In this document: piece by piece, positions 43,291 to 52,740 of the stretch
How the letters are laid out: the number at the start of each line of letters is the position of its first letter
Numbering within the stretch: the stretch's first letter is position 1
From: Isochrysis galbana
Taxonomy: Eukaryota; Haptophyta; Isochrysidales; Isochrysidaceae
Direction of reading: 5' to 3'
NCBI GenBank assembly: GCA_018136815.1
Contig: CM030932.1
Location: 3,719,790-3,783,789, forward strand
Length of the DNA stretch: 64,000 bases
Program-made: the position numbers and the translations under genes
Notes under the pieces: model-generated
Seen by the model: the letters and a program-made list of their open reading frames with translations, nothing else
Databases searched by the model: none
What the model was told of the DNA's origin: nothing

Positions 43291-44485
43291 TAGCCTCGTC
43301 TCTACTCTCCGACGCCACGCGTCGTGATCCTCCGACCTTCAGTCTACCTCATCGCTCGTGGCGCCCGATGGCAGACACTCTCAGACCCGACTCTTACTAT
43401 GATCTGTCGGACATCTTCCCGCAAGCAACAATCAACGACCCTTTCACGACCGCGTCAGCTGCCGGCTCGATCGAACGTCCCTCTGCCTACGAGCCTGTAG
43501 TCATCGCGTGTTGGACAAGCACAAATTCCGCCTTGGCGCCTACGACCGCGCCCTCTCATAGTCCCGCTCCCCCTCTGCCCCCGGGAGCAGCGGGAACCTC
43601 TTTGGGCCCACAAGGGGTCCACTTCGTCGGAATCGGCAGCGGCTGTGATTTCCTTTCTGTATTGAGTGTTGGGCGCTCGCGGTTTAGGCCGTATCTACGG
43701 GCATCCGTCCGGTGAGGGGCGGGTCGCGGTGGGGGCACGCGCGATCAGGCTAGCCGTTCCGCCATGTTGTGCGCTTGTGCTATTAGAGATAGGTTCGTAC
43801 TCATGACTAGTAACTTCTGACTAGGGTTCCTTGTCGTTAATCGTAAAGATAGGGGTGCTGAGTTCTCGTGGAGACTTGATCGATCTTCGGCTTCCTGCCT
43901 TGGGAAGCCTTGTTCGTAATTAGGGCGCACAAGGGGAGGTGCCGCAAGGCAGATTGAGGAGAAAGGAAGGGATAGGGGCGTGACGACAAAGTAGAGTCCC
44001 AGAGCCACGCACGAGGCGAGAATCTTAAAGGGTTTTTTTCTTGTAGTACACAATTTCTTACCAAATGCTAAGGCGTCGATTGAGTTGCCGCTAGAGCATG
44101 AGTTCAACACGGGTTGCACTGCGCACTATGATTGATAGCTTTTTCTTTGAGCTCTTGCGCTGAACCACTCCTACTTGCATGTTGCGCAGCGTTTGTTGTT
44201 TGTGCATCATGCGCATGTGGAGGTGACTGACCCGCTCGCTCGTCCAACATTCACGTCTTAGGATTGGGCTGTGCGTCCACGCACCATGAGTGGGCTGCAC
44301 TCGCGCCGTGAAGATCCACGTCGTCCGCTGCTGACTGTGCGGCACGCAGCATAAGGAGCCTGTACGTACGCCAACGTATAGATTCCCGGCGTCCGCTGGT
44401 GACCGATACCTGAAGCCAGTGCGGCCATCATCGTACCCTTTGAACGCTCCCAAGGTTCATCACAGATACTCCATGAAGCTACACC
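43291..44485. other. spacer with a decayed transposable-element protein end
   Basis: A 115-codon plus-strand frame at 43368-43715 has no recognisable domain. On the minus strand 43925-43745 repeats the KASQGRKPK and MAERLA-stop peptides seen at 6600-6445, split by a frameshift. The remainder to 44485 is unassigned. Confidence 0.4.
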
Positions 44486-45676
44486 TCAGCTAACCATACC
44501 ACAAGCAGAGACGCGCACAACTCGCCGCGTCGCGCCGCTGTTCGTTCCGACCGCTTCAATGGCACGCACAACAGCCTCGCCCGAGCTGACTTTGCCGAAG
44601 ACGACGTGCTTGCGGTCAAGGTGAGGGGTCTTGGCAGTTGTGATGAAGAACTGGGAACCATTGGTGTTGGGTCCAGCATTCGCCATGGAGAGGAGGTACG
44701 GCCTGTCGTGCGCGACGTAGCCCATGGCCCATTCATCGGGGAACTTCTTGCCGTAGATCGATTCGCCACCCGTGCCGTCTCCACGTGTCATGTCACCGCC
44801 CTGGCACATGAACCCTGGGATGACGCGGTGGAAAGTGGAGCCAGCATAATGAAGCGGCACGCCCGAGGAGCCGGCGCCCTTCTCGCCAGTACACAGTGCG
44901 CGGAAGTTATCCACGGTCGTTGGGCACACTCCAGCAAAGAGTTCGAACTCGATACGCCCCGCTGGTTGGCCGCCAATGTCGATGTCCATGAACACCTTCG
45001 GGTTGCCAGGAGCGCCACTCGCCTCGTCTAGCGGTATGCGTGGGCCTCGCTCAACACCACCGCCGGCGAATGGGTTCCCGTTGGCGACCGTGTACAGGCC
45101 CAAGCTGAAGAGTCCGAAGCCGACCACAATCAGCGGCAGCATTGGACTCATCCTGGCAGGCACGCCACCAGCCGCGTCCTTGTCGAGGACCTTTAGGAGC
45201 TCAAGCTGGAAGAGCAGTACAGCGTTGCCCGGTATGTTCGGAGGCACCCCTTGATGGCCATACGCCAGGTGAGGCGGGATGGTCAGTTCCCACTTGTCCC
45301 CCGGACGCATCATCGTGAGCGCCTCGGTCCAGCCCGAAATCACCTGGTTGGGCGCGAATGTGGACGGCTCGCCGCGCCCGTAAGAGCTGTCGAACTCAGT
45401 GCCGTCGATCAGCCCGCCCTTGTAGTGGCAGACGCAGGGCGACGAGGCGGTCGGATGGACCCCGTCCGGCTCTCCTGCGCTGATCACACGGTATTGAAGC
45501 CCGCTGGGCGTCTCAACCACACCCTCCTTAGCCCGGTTGGCTGCAAGGAAGTCGGCCACCTGCGCGTCGTCGTACGCTTTGGGTGTGCAGATGGAACGGC
45601 ATGGGCCGAGAGCACAGAGGGCAGCGCGAGAGAGGGATGGGAGGCCAAGCCAGCCTCTCTGTGCGGCGCGTAGCAT
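44486..45676 (-). CDS. FKBP-cyclophilin dual peptidyl-prolyl isomerase with membrane linker
   Basis: Intronless, 396 residues, ATG at 45676. Residues 1-33 are Arg-rich without acidic residues, like an organelle (mitochondrial) presequence. An FKBP domain spans about 75-190 ([53 protein letters not shown]), with FK506-pocket aromatic positions conserved. A hydrophobic span follows ([19 protein letters not shown]), then a complete cyclophilin domain ([63 protein letters not shown]). Both catalyse cis-trans isomerisation of X-Pro bonds. FKBP-cyclophilin fusions are known (for example Toxoplasma FCBP), there with TPR linkers; here the linker is a membrane segment. The cyclophilin Trp that contacts cyclosporin A is His (TPHLDRKH), which in other cyclophilins weakens drug binding. 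The open frame continues far upstream through simple repeat; that part is not coding. Confidence 0.88.
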   Translation of the reverse strand: MLRAAQRGWLGLPSLSRAALCALGPCRSICTPKAYDDAQVADFLAANRAKEGVVETPSGLQYRVISAGEPDGVHPTASSPCVCHYKGGLIDGTEFDSSYGRGEPSTFAPNQVISGWTEALTMMRPGDKWELTIPPHLAYGHQGVPPNIPGNAVLLFQLELLKVLDKDAAGGVPARMSPMLPLIVVGFGLFSLGLYTVANGNPFAGGGVERGPRIPLDEASGAPGNPKVFMDIDIGGQPAGRIEFELFAGVCPTTVDNFRALCTGEKGAGSSGVPLHYAGSTFHRVIPGFMCQGGDMTRGDGTGGESIYGKKFPDEWAMGYVAHDRPYLLSMANAGPNTNGSQFFITTAKTPHLDRKHVVFGKVSSGEAVVRAIEAVGTNSGATRRVVRVSACGMVS

Positions 45677-45839
45677 TGCGCGGCGAGAGGGATAGCGCGA
45701 GAGGAGGCGGCGGGGTGGGGTGGGTGGGGGACACAGAGGGCCGGTCGAGGAGCAGGGGTGGGGGGCTGTGGGTGGGGGGGGGGAGAGGGGGGGCTCAGCA
45801 GAAGGGTCCCGCGCGCCCGACGCTCGCTCGCCCTCTTCC

Positions 45840-45855
45840 TCCTCTCGGGAGAGAG

Positions 45856-45913
<58 letters not shown>

Positions 45914-46160
45914 AGAGAGAAAGAGAGAGGAAAGAAGAGAGGGGAGAGAGAAGAGAGAGGTGTGAAGCATAGAGAGGCGGGGCTCGAGAGAGAGAGAGAG
46001 AAAGAAGAGGGAGAGGGCAGCAGAAGAGTTCTCCGAGTCTAATGTAGTAGTACTAAAAGTGGAAGAGAGAGGAAAAGGGGGGGGGGGGGGGGAGAAGAAG
46101 ACGATGTGTAGGAGCCGTGTGTGAAAGAGAAGAAGGGGAGGGGGAGAGAGAGGAGGGGGA
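45840..46160. repeat. GA-rich tract upstream of the dual isomerase gene
   Basis: GA on the plus strand, thus CT on the coding strand of the minus-strand gene starting at 45676, followed by a G homopolymer near 46078-46092. Confidence 0.7.
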
Positions 46161-46164
46161 GGGG

Positions 46165-46705
46165 GGGAGAATAAGATGTGTATCCGCGCGTGAGAGCTAA
46201 TAGAGGAAGGGGGGGGAGTGGGGGGAAGGACGGAGGGAGGGGGGAGGAGGTGCGAGAATAAGATGTGTAATCTGCGTGTGAAGGAGAATAGAGGAGGGGG
46301 GGGGGAGGGGGGAGGAGGGGGGAAGGACGGAGAGAGAGGGGGGGGGAGGGGCGAGAATAACTTGTGTGTCCGCGTGTGTAAGGTAATAGAGGAGAGGGGG
46401 AGGGGGAGGGGGGAAGGACGGAGAGAGCGGGGGGGAAGGGCGAGAATAACTTGTGTATCCGCGCGTGTAAGGTAATAGAGGAGAGGGGGAGGGGGAGGGG
46501 GAAGGACGGAGAGAGCGGGGGGGAAGGGCGAGAATAACTTGTGTATCCGCGCGTGTAAGGTAATAGAGGAGAGGGGGAGGGGGAGGGGGAAGGACGGAGA
46601 GAGCGGGGGGGAAGGGCGAGAATAACTTGTGTATCCGCGCGTGTAAGGTAATAGAGGAGAGGGGGAGGGGGGAGGGGAAGGACGGAGAGAGAGAGGGAAG
46701 AAGAA
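46165..46705. repeat. minisatellite, period about 88 bp
   Basis: GAGAATAA units begin at about 46167, 46254, 46353, 46442, 46530 and 46618. The last four are nearly identical: AACTTGTGTATCCGCGCGTG, GTAAGGTAATAGAGGAGAGG, a G-rich stretch and GGAAGGACGGAGAGAGCGGG. The first two are diverged. Long Pro/Ser/Leu minus-strand frames across it are artefacts. 46705-47110 is G-rich simple sequence without a gene. Confidence 0.85.
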
Positions 46706-47114
46706 GAAGAAGAAGAGAGGGGATCCAGCCAACGAAAAGGCGCGGAACGAGCCGCGAGGGGCAAAAAAACAACTGTCGTAGTACTAAGAGTAGAAGAGAG
46801 AGGGGAAGGGGGCAAAAAAACAAATGTAGTACTACTAAGAGTCCCCCCCCCTTCCCTCTCTCTTCTACTCTTACGAGAGAGGGAAAGGGAGGGGGGGGAG
46901 GGGGGGGGGGGAGGGGAGCAATATTATAGAGGAGAGGGGGAGGGGGGAGGGGGAAGGGGGGAAAGGACGGGGGGGGGGGGGGGGGAGTTCCGAGAATAAG
47001 AAGTGTAAAAGGTAAAAGGGGAGGGGGGCGGCGGAAGGCGGAAGGGAGCGCGGAGGTGTAGAATTATACTTTTCACTAGGTGCGTGCGTGCTGTTGACTT
47101 TGTACTCGAGTCTA

Positions 47115-47590
47115 CTGCCGAGCCATCCAGTTGGAGGCTGGGCCTTGGCCTCCCCTGCCTCTGTCTCGCTCCTCGCTGGCGCTCCTGAGCCTCAGGGGTC
47201 CCCACTCTGCACATCTGTCTGCCTGTCGACAGAGGGGGGGGGGGGGGTTGGAGCGAGCGATGGGCTGAAAGGCTAGGGCGAGCGAGGTGCGAGGTAGAGG
47301 CAGGCGGGCCTGCGAGCTTGCCAGGGAGTGAGTGGGCCAGCAGGGTATTCTGCTCATGGCAAGCCATCAAGCATACCAAGCAAGAGCATGTGGGGCTGGT
47401 TCCTCCCCCATCCCCCATCCCCCATGGCCATGGCAGATGGCAGGGGAGGAGTGGAGAAGGGGGGGAGGGGGGGCTCGTCCCCCCCCATGGCCCATGGGCG
47501 AACCGCCAAGTATAAACTTAGTTCTTTTAACTAATAGTAAGGGTTGGGCTGCATTTTTTGACCGTGGCGCGATGCTCAATAAAAAACCTC
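47115..47590 (+). repeat. R1 copy E followed by J block
   Basis: Matches the reverse complement of 22965-22547, ending in the hairpin CCAAGTATAAACTTAG (47508-47522). The J block follows at once (AACTAATAGTAAGGGTTGGG at 47528), as also seen near copy A and at 42691. 47590-47860 shows no gene. Confidence 0.55.
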
Positions 47591-47859
47591 TAGCGGGGGG
47601 GGCCACCTGCCGCCACGAAAATCTTCAATCTTCGCCAGGAAATGGTGCGATTCGCCCTCACTCTTCGTCTTCGTTTGCTTAGTTTTGCGCTCTCTTGCCG
47701 TATTTCTTCGCGCATGACGAGCGATATCGACCTCAGCCTTCGTTCCGCCGCGCGGGAGGGGTTTGTTCATCGTATTCGTGTGATTCCGGAGTGTTAACTT
47801 TAGTTTTCTAAGCCCAAGGTCGAAGGTCGTTCGTTGGTTTTGGGGTTTCTGCTTGTAGG

Positions 47860-48292
47860 TGATTTTGTAGCAGCTTCATCGAGTTCCTCCGCGTTCCCCA
47901 GCGAGTCCCCCCGAGTTTCCGAGTCTATACTCTATACCCCGAGTCAACGAGTCAATACAAGTTAAGCATCGTAGCACGCGCCTGAGGCCCACCCCGCAGC
48001 CGCCTGCCACAACCCCCCACAAACCACAAGCCTCCTTTCGCACTCCCGCGCCCTCCGTGCGTCGTTCGCAATACCCGTAGTCACTTCCAACACGGTTCCC
48101 GAGGAAAGCTCCATGAGCTCCCCGCAAGAACCGCGTTCGTTCCGCGCTAGCTGCCGGCGCGCCCTCGCAGGCAATCTCCGCAAGAGTAGCAGAGTGAGAT
48201 CGCAGCCTTGCTCTGACACCGTCGCGGCGGGGTTGGCAGCAGGGGAGGAGGGGAGCGGCGCGCGCTCCATGACCCTACCCTTCAAAAGATAG
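47860..48292 (-). mobile_element. M-family copy c: 5' hairpin, short MERAP frame and 3' module
   Basis: Minus strand: AACTATCTTTTGAAGGGTAG then GGTCATGGAGCGCGCGCC with the ATG at 48270-48268, opening MERAPLPSSPAANPA. It then passes into GAGCTTTCCTCGG and the 3' module shared with 52260-52490 (GACTCGTTGACTCGGGGTAT). The copy shows that the 5' ORF part and the 3' module belong to one element with an internal deletion. Confidence 0.6.
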
Positions 48293-48366
48293 TTGGCAAG
48301 AGCACATGAAGATGCTTCAACCGATGGCTCAGCTCGAGCTTTAATTTAAGTCTACCTCTCACTCTC

Positions 48367-49680
48367 TCAATTATTCCCACCCTCAGAGCCCTCTTCCTCG
48401 ACTGCCACGCCGCGAACAGCCTTATCGAGTAGCTGGTCGAAGCGTGGCAAATCGTCTGCACACACTGCCACCTCCTCTCCTGACCATGGGTGCTGGAGCT
48501 GCACCGCACAGGATTCTAAGAAAAGGCCGCCGCGCCTAACGTTCGGCAAAGCGTCGAGGAGCTCGCATGCCGCTCCAACCACCTCACCACTACTCACACC
48601 GCTTGCAACACTGCCGTCCAGCACATTCTTGACCGCATCGGGGCGCATGGCAGCGGCGGCTCGAGACTCTCTCGCTAGATCCCAGTACAAATCGTCTCCG
48701 ACAATGGGCGTCCCAAGCGAGGCCATGTGCACTCTCAGTTGGTGCGTGCGGCCGGTGATAGGCTTGAGTTCCACACGCGAGAGGTACCCCCACTGGACGT
48801 GTGGCTCCCGCCGCAACTCGCGGACGAGCGTTCTTGCTTCCATGCCGGACACGGGGCTCGTGATTTCCCCCGCAGCGAGGACTGCTTCAGGAAGGTGCCC
48901 GACAATGAGCGCATGGTACGTCTTTGTCACACGACGCGACTCAAACGCACGGGAGAGGCGCGCACATGCGATCCGACTCTTTGCAACTACGCACAAACCT
49001 CGGACGCGGACGTCGAGCCGGTGCATTGCCAATGGCAGCGGCAGCGCCTCATCCATACATTTCCCTGAAAATTCGTCCCCCACATCATCTGGTCTCGGGA
49101 TCACCTCTCGCATGCATGATAGGTCTGGCGGCTCAAGGATCGCTGGGAGGGCGTCCTCAAGGGCGCCATACTTGGGGTTAGTGTTCCGCTTCGTGTGTAC
49201 ACCGGCTGGCTTCCGCACAACGGCGAGGGCTTCGTCTTCGTACAGAACGCTCAGCCCTTGCTCGAGGAGATGCCGCACAAAGCGCACACGAGCGTCCAGG
49301 GCGTCGCCAGCGAGTCGCTTGGGCTGCGGCAGGTTCAGCTCGATGAGGTCGCCATCGCTCACACGTCGGCAGCCCTCCACGGTCTCGCCGTTGAGCAGCA
49401 AGTCGCGACGCTTGAGGGCAGCCGTTGCCTGCGACTTGGAACCCAGGGCGGCGAAGCCCCTCGCCGCCACATGCACCAGCCTCCGCTCGTCGCCCAGAGG
49501 CCCAGCGGACGCCTCTGCAGCGTCGAATCTCACCACCTCTCGCTCTGGCCCGCTTCCCCAGCGCCCGAGCAGAGTGGCGATAGTGGGCGCGTCCGGGAGG
49601 ACCAGTGCGCTACTGGCGGACAGTACGGCAGCGCAAACCGAGCGAAGCGTGAGGAGGAGGAGCACGCGCCGCCAGCTCAT
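48367..49680 (-). CDS. RluA-family RNA pseudouridine synthase, probably organelle-targeted
   Basis: Intronless, 437 residues, ATG at 49680. Converts uridine to pseudouridine in RNA. The leader MSWRRVLLLLTLRSVCAAVL ending SASSALVLP looks like a signal peptide with an organelle-targeting continuation. An S4-like RNA-binding stretch follows (LKRRDLLLNGETVEGCRRVS, about 90-115), then the catalytic domain: VVRKPAGVHT, MHRLDVRVRG with the catalytic Asp in HRLD, and GRTHQLRVHMASLGTPIVGD. The usual HRLDxxTSG is here HRLDVRVRG, a change after the catalytic residue that should be tolerated but is unusual. A long insertion between KPAG and HRLD (about 55 residues) is also not typical of bacterial RluA. 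Target could be plastid rRNA or tRNA; the sequence does not say. Confidence 0.85.
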   Translation of the reverse strand: MSWRRVLLLLTLRSVCAAVLSASSALVLPDAPTIATLLGRWGSGPEREVVRFDAAEASAGPLGDERRLVHVAARGFAALGSKSQATAALKRRDLLLNGETVEGCRRVSDGDLIELNLPQPKRLAGDALDARVRFVRHLLEQGLSVLYEDEALAVVRKPAGVHTKRNTNPKYGALEDALPAILEPPDLSCMREVIPRPDDVGDEFSGKCMDEALPLPLAMHRLDVRVRGLCVVAKSRIACARLSRAFESRRVTKTYHALIVGHLPEAVLAAGEITSPVSGMEARTLVRELRREPHVQWGYLSRVELKPITGRTHQLRVHMASLGTPIVGDDLYWDLARESRAAAAMRPDAVKNVLDGSVASGVSSGEVVGAACELLDALPNVRRGGLFLESCAVQLQHPWSGEEVAVCADDLPRFDQLLDKAVRGVAVEEEGSEGGNN

Positions 49681-49879
49681 TCGCGGAGCAGCCCGCAGGC
49701 CACGGAGCGGACGGTGCGACGGTGCGACGACGGCGCAGCGGTGGGGTGGTGGGGCTACCCGTAAGACTACGTTAGAACTTAGAAAAGGTCTAAGGTCTAA
49801 GGTCCATTGCAGCAGGCGGGGAGGGGGCCTCCACGCGCGGCCGCGGTGCTTTGAAGGTCTTCAAATCATGATCACAATA

Positions 49880-50192
49880 ATCAACCTCTGAGCGTGAGTA
49901 CCACTACTCCCACTAGCCCGGTCCTATCACGACCCCACACAGGGTCGAGCTTGACCCGAAGCCAACACAGACTGTACACAGAGAAGCACAAGAGGCCTGC
50001 CCCACCCCTCCCCCAAACGCGAGGCCCAAAGTAGTGTACATGGGCCGACCCCTCAAAACCGAAGAAAAAGGAACGAGGGGGGGAGCGGGAGGGGGGGCGG
50101 AGATAGGGGTATAGGCGGTGGCGCCGGGATCGCGGGGAAGTGAGTGTCATTAGCGGCTTAGCGGTTAGCGGGCACCTTCAAGAATTTTTTTT
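49880..50192 (-). repeat. K-module copy
   Basis: On the minus strand starts at about 50192 with an A-tract and TTCTTGAAGGTGCCC, and contains TTCGGTTTTGAGGGGTCGGC followed by TACACTACTTTGGGCCTCGC, matching 6612-6800 in the opposite orientation. Confidence 0.5.
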
Positions 50193-52071
50193 GCTGATCT
50201 TCAGTCGATGTCCACATCGGTATGGAATCACGCCGCGATCAAGATATTGTTTGCGACCAAGAAGAGATCCGGGTCCAATTGTCATAGTGTCAAGTGCGTC
50301 CTCTTACGCCGAGAGTCTTGATTGATGGACGCAACTGTAGCTGAGTTGTGGTTCTGAGATGTCGCAGAAGATTGTCGCCGGGAGCACATATTCGGCTTCG
50401 AGAAGTTCTAGAAGATGCTGAGGACGAAGCGAAGGTCGAAGCTCAATTTAGCAGCATTGGTGTGCGTAGGCGGCGATTTCGTCCTCAGTCAGCGAAGTTT
50501 TGTGGAATAATGAATAATCTTGAGTTTGCAACCGGAGTGCATGCGAGATAGGGGCGCCGCAGTATTTGATAATGTGGAATGTGGCCGGCGCCAAAGGAAC
50601 CTCAAGTTGCACCTTCTGACCAGCGCGATAGGGGGCAGCATGCAACACGCGGGCATGAGGCATGATATCGGTTGCGATTTTGACTAACAAAACAACCTCA
50701 ACATTTTGTCGCAAACACCTTACCTTACCCCTACCCCTCCCTAACTACTGACTACTGACTAACTAGTCGAGAAAGCAAACGCAAACGCAAGCAGCAGGGA
50801 AACGAGCGATTTTGTTGTATCGATAGCCGAGCGATACAGCAAAATCGCACGAAAAACAATGACACCAAGCGATAGCTGCAGCTCCTGCTATCGATACAAC
50901 AAAATCGCACGAAAAACAATGACACCAAGCGATAGCTGCAGCTCCTACGAGCTACGAGTAGAGCACCACCAGTGATGATGATAGAACAATCGAGGAGTGG
51001 AGATGTAATAGCGAGCGCACATCGACTTCGAAAAGCGAAAAGAAGCCGCAGAGCAAAGAGCCGACTGACCATCGCGGAGAGGGCCTTAGGTAGTCCGACA
51101 CATGGTGGCGCCCTCGAAGCAAAACTAGAAGAGATACAGGATAGAAGGCGTAGAGTGAAGCAGACAAGCTGGGATTGGGGCATCACGGCCTTGCGGCCAG
51201 TGCAGCGCGAGTGCCCACTCATGGCGGCAAAATCCGACATACGTATAATTACTATAGCGTGAGCCCCGCAGACGCCATGCACGAAGGATATAGGCGATGG
51301 GTCTTAGCCGGAGTCGCGGCAGCTGCGTATGCACGGCGCATCTATAGACAAGCCGAAGCCTGTTCCAATAATGGCTTCACGAGGGTGGGCTCGAGTGCCG
51401 CACACTTGCACGGAGCCTTCTCATTAAATAAGGAGCAATCTCCTTGAGCAACACTACCACCACGGCCGCACCGTAGCATTTCCTTCATGGAATGTTCTCC
51501 AGAATCTCGTGGTTTTCACCAGGTGCCTCCTGGGTTTAAAGTTTAGGCGCCACGTAATCACGACGCGAGAGCGACCAACGAGTGGGATGAAGCCCCGCGA
51601 CCCTTTCTCTCCGGAACGTTTGGCTCGCCAGTGGGGCCTGAGTGTCAGAGTTGAGACAAAAGCTTAATGAGATGACCTTTCACGCCTGGAGAGCATCTTG
51701 GGGGCAATTCACGACGCCTTGGAGAAACACGCATACGCTGCACCTACCCAACCTAGCCCCTGTAGTGTGCGAACGTCTCGCTGATCGTGATGATAAGGTA
51801 GCGTGCTGACAAAAGCTCGATGTCTCACCCGCTGGCATGGGATTCACAATGTGCGTGGGATCGATCCCGACTAGTCCGTGGTTCATCATCGATCTGTTTA
51901 GCAGTGAATGGAGAAGGCCGGCATAAGTGGGGCGAACCGGATGCGGGCGGCTGCTCGTGCGTGCCGGGGCCGGTGAAGGCGCTGGAATGCTGCACGGAAA
52001 CATGGACACATGGAAAGACGTAGGACGCGCCTGTGTTGTCGAAATGCGGTTCTTCGGAAGGGCGGACTACT
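50193..52071. other. spacer with a 60-bp tandem duplication; no supported gene
   Basis: 50832-50891 and 50892-50951 are two nearly identical 60-bp units (CGATACARCAAAATCGCACG, then AAAAACAATGACACC). Short frames at 50448-50714 (minus, 88 codons), 50972-51262 (plus, 96 codons, basic) and 51175-51447 (plus) have ordinary composition but no recognisable domain or splice support. Confidence 0.4.
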
Positions 52072-52171
52072 NNNNNNNNNNNNNNNNNNNNNNNNNNNNN
52101 NNNNNNNNNNNNNNNNNNNNNNNNNNNNNNNNNNNNNNNNNNNNNNNNNNNNNNNNNNNNNNNNNNNNNNN
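52072..52171. other. assembly gap of 100 N at the edge of an M-family element
   Basis: Placeholder gap. The sequence right after it is an M-family ORF1 fragment, so the assembly probably broke in repeated DNA. Confidence 0.99.
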
Positions 52172-52740
52172 AGGACGTAGCAACCTACATGAAATACCTC
52201 CTCTCAAAGCTTGAAGGTCTCGATCGATGCCACCCCTGATGGGATGGATAAATAAAGGACGCAAAGGCAAAGGTGAGCTTTCCTCGGGGTTGACTACGGG
52301 CATGGTGATCGACGCACGACGCATGACGCACGGAGGGCGCGGAAGTGCGGAAGGAGGCTTGTGGGAGGTGGTGGCAGGCGACTGGGGGTGGCTCAGGCGC
52401 GTGCTTGGCTTGTACTGACTCGTTCACTCGGGGTATAGACTCGGGAACTCGGGGGGACTCGCTTGGGAACACGGTGGGGTTGCTACAAAAAGCTCGAGGT
52501 CAAAGAGCCACACAAACTAAACCAAACAAACGGGGCGAAAACTAACCACACCTGGACGGACGACCAGGCGTCGGCACCGGGGCAACTCAGCAACGCGCAG
52601 ACATGCGACAGAGGGGAGGCCGACACAACGAGGGCAGATCTCGTTGGGGAGATATGACCGATAGATGAGAGAAGACAACAGACGGTCATATGGAACATTT
52701 GATGACATCGAGAGAAGGTAAGAGAAGAGGGCCGGAGGCG
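52172..52740 (+). mobile_element. M-family copy with ORF1 fragment and 3' module
   Basis: 52173-52258 encodes DVATYMKYLLSKLEGLD, nearly identical to DVATFMKFLLSRLEGLD in the minus-strand frame at 53575-53520, but breaks by frameshift and stop. It then passes into the GAGCTTTCCTCGG junction and the 3' module as in copy c, ending at about 52740 in GAGAGAAGGTAAGAGAAGAG. A pseudogenic, internally deleted copy. Confidence 0.65.

Noticed and set aside
46165..46705. CRISPR-like array
   Set aside because: Whole 88-bp units repeat with no unique spacers, no associated genes, and the window is eukaryotic. It is a minisatellite.
44486..46732. 748-codon extension of the isomerase fusion frame
   Set aside because: The upstream 350 codons are Pro/Ser/Leu from the minisatellite and GA tract. 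The Met at 45676 followed by a presequence-like leader is the sensible start.
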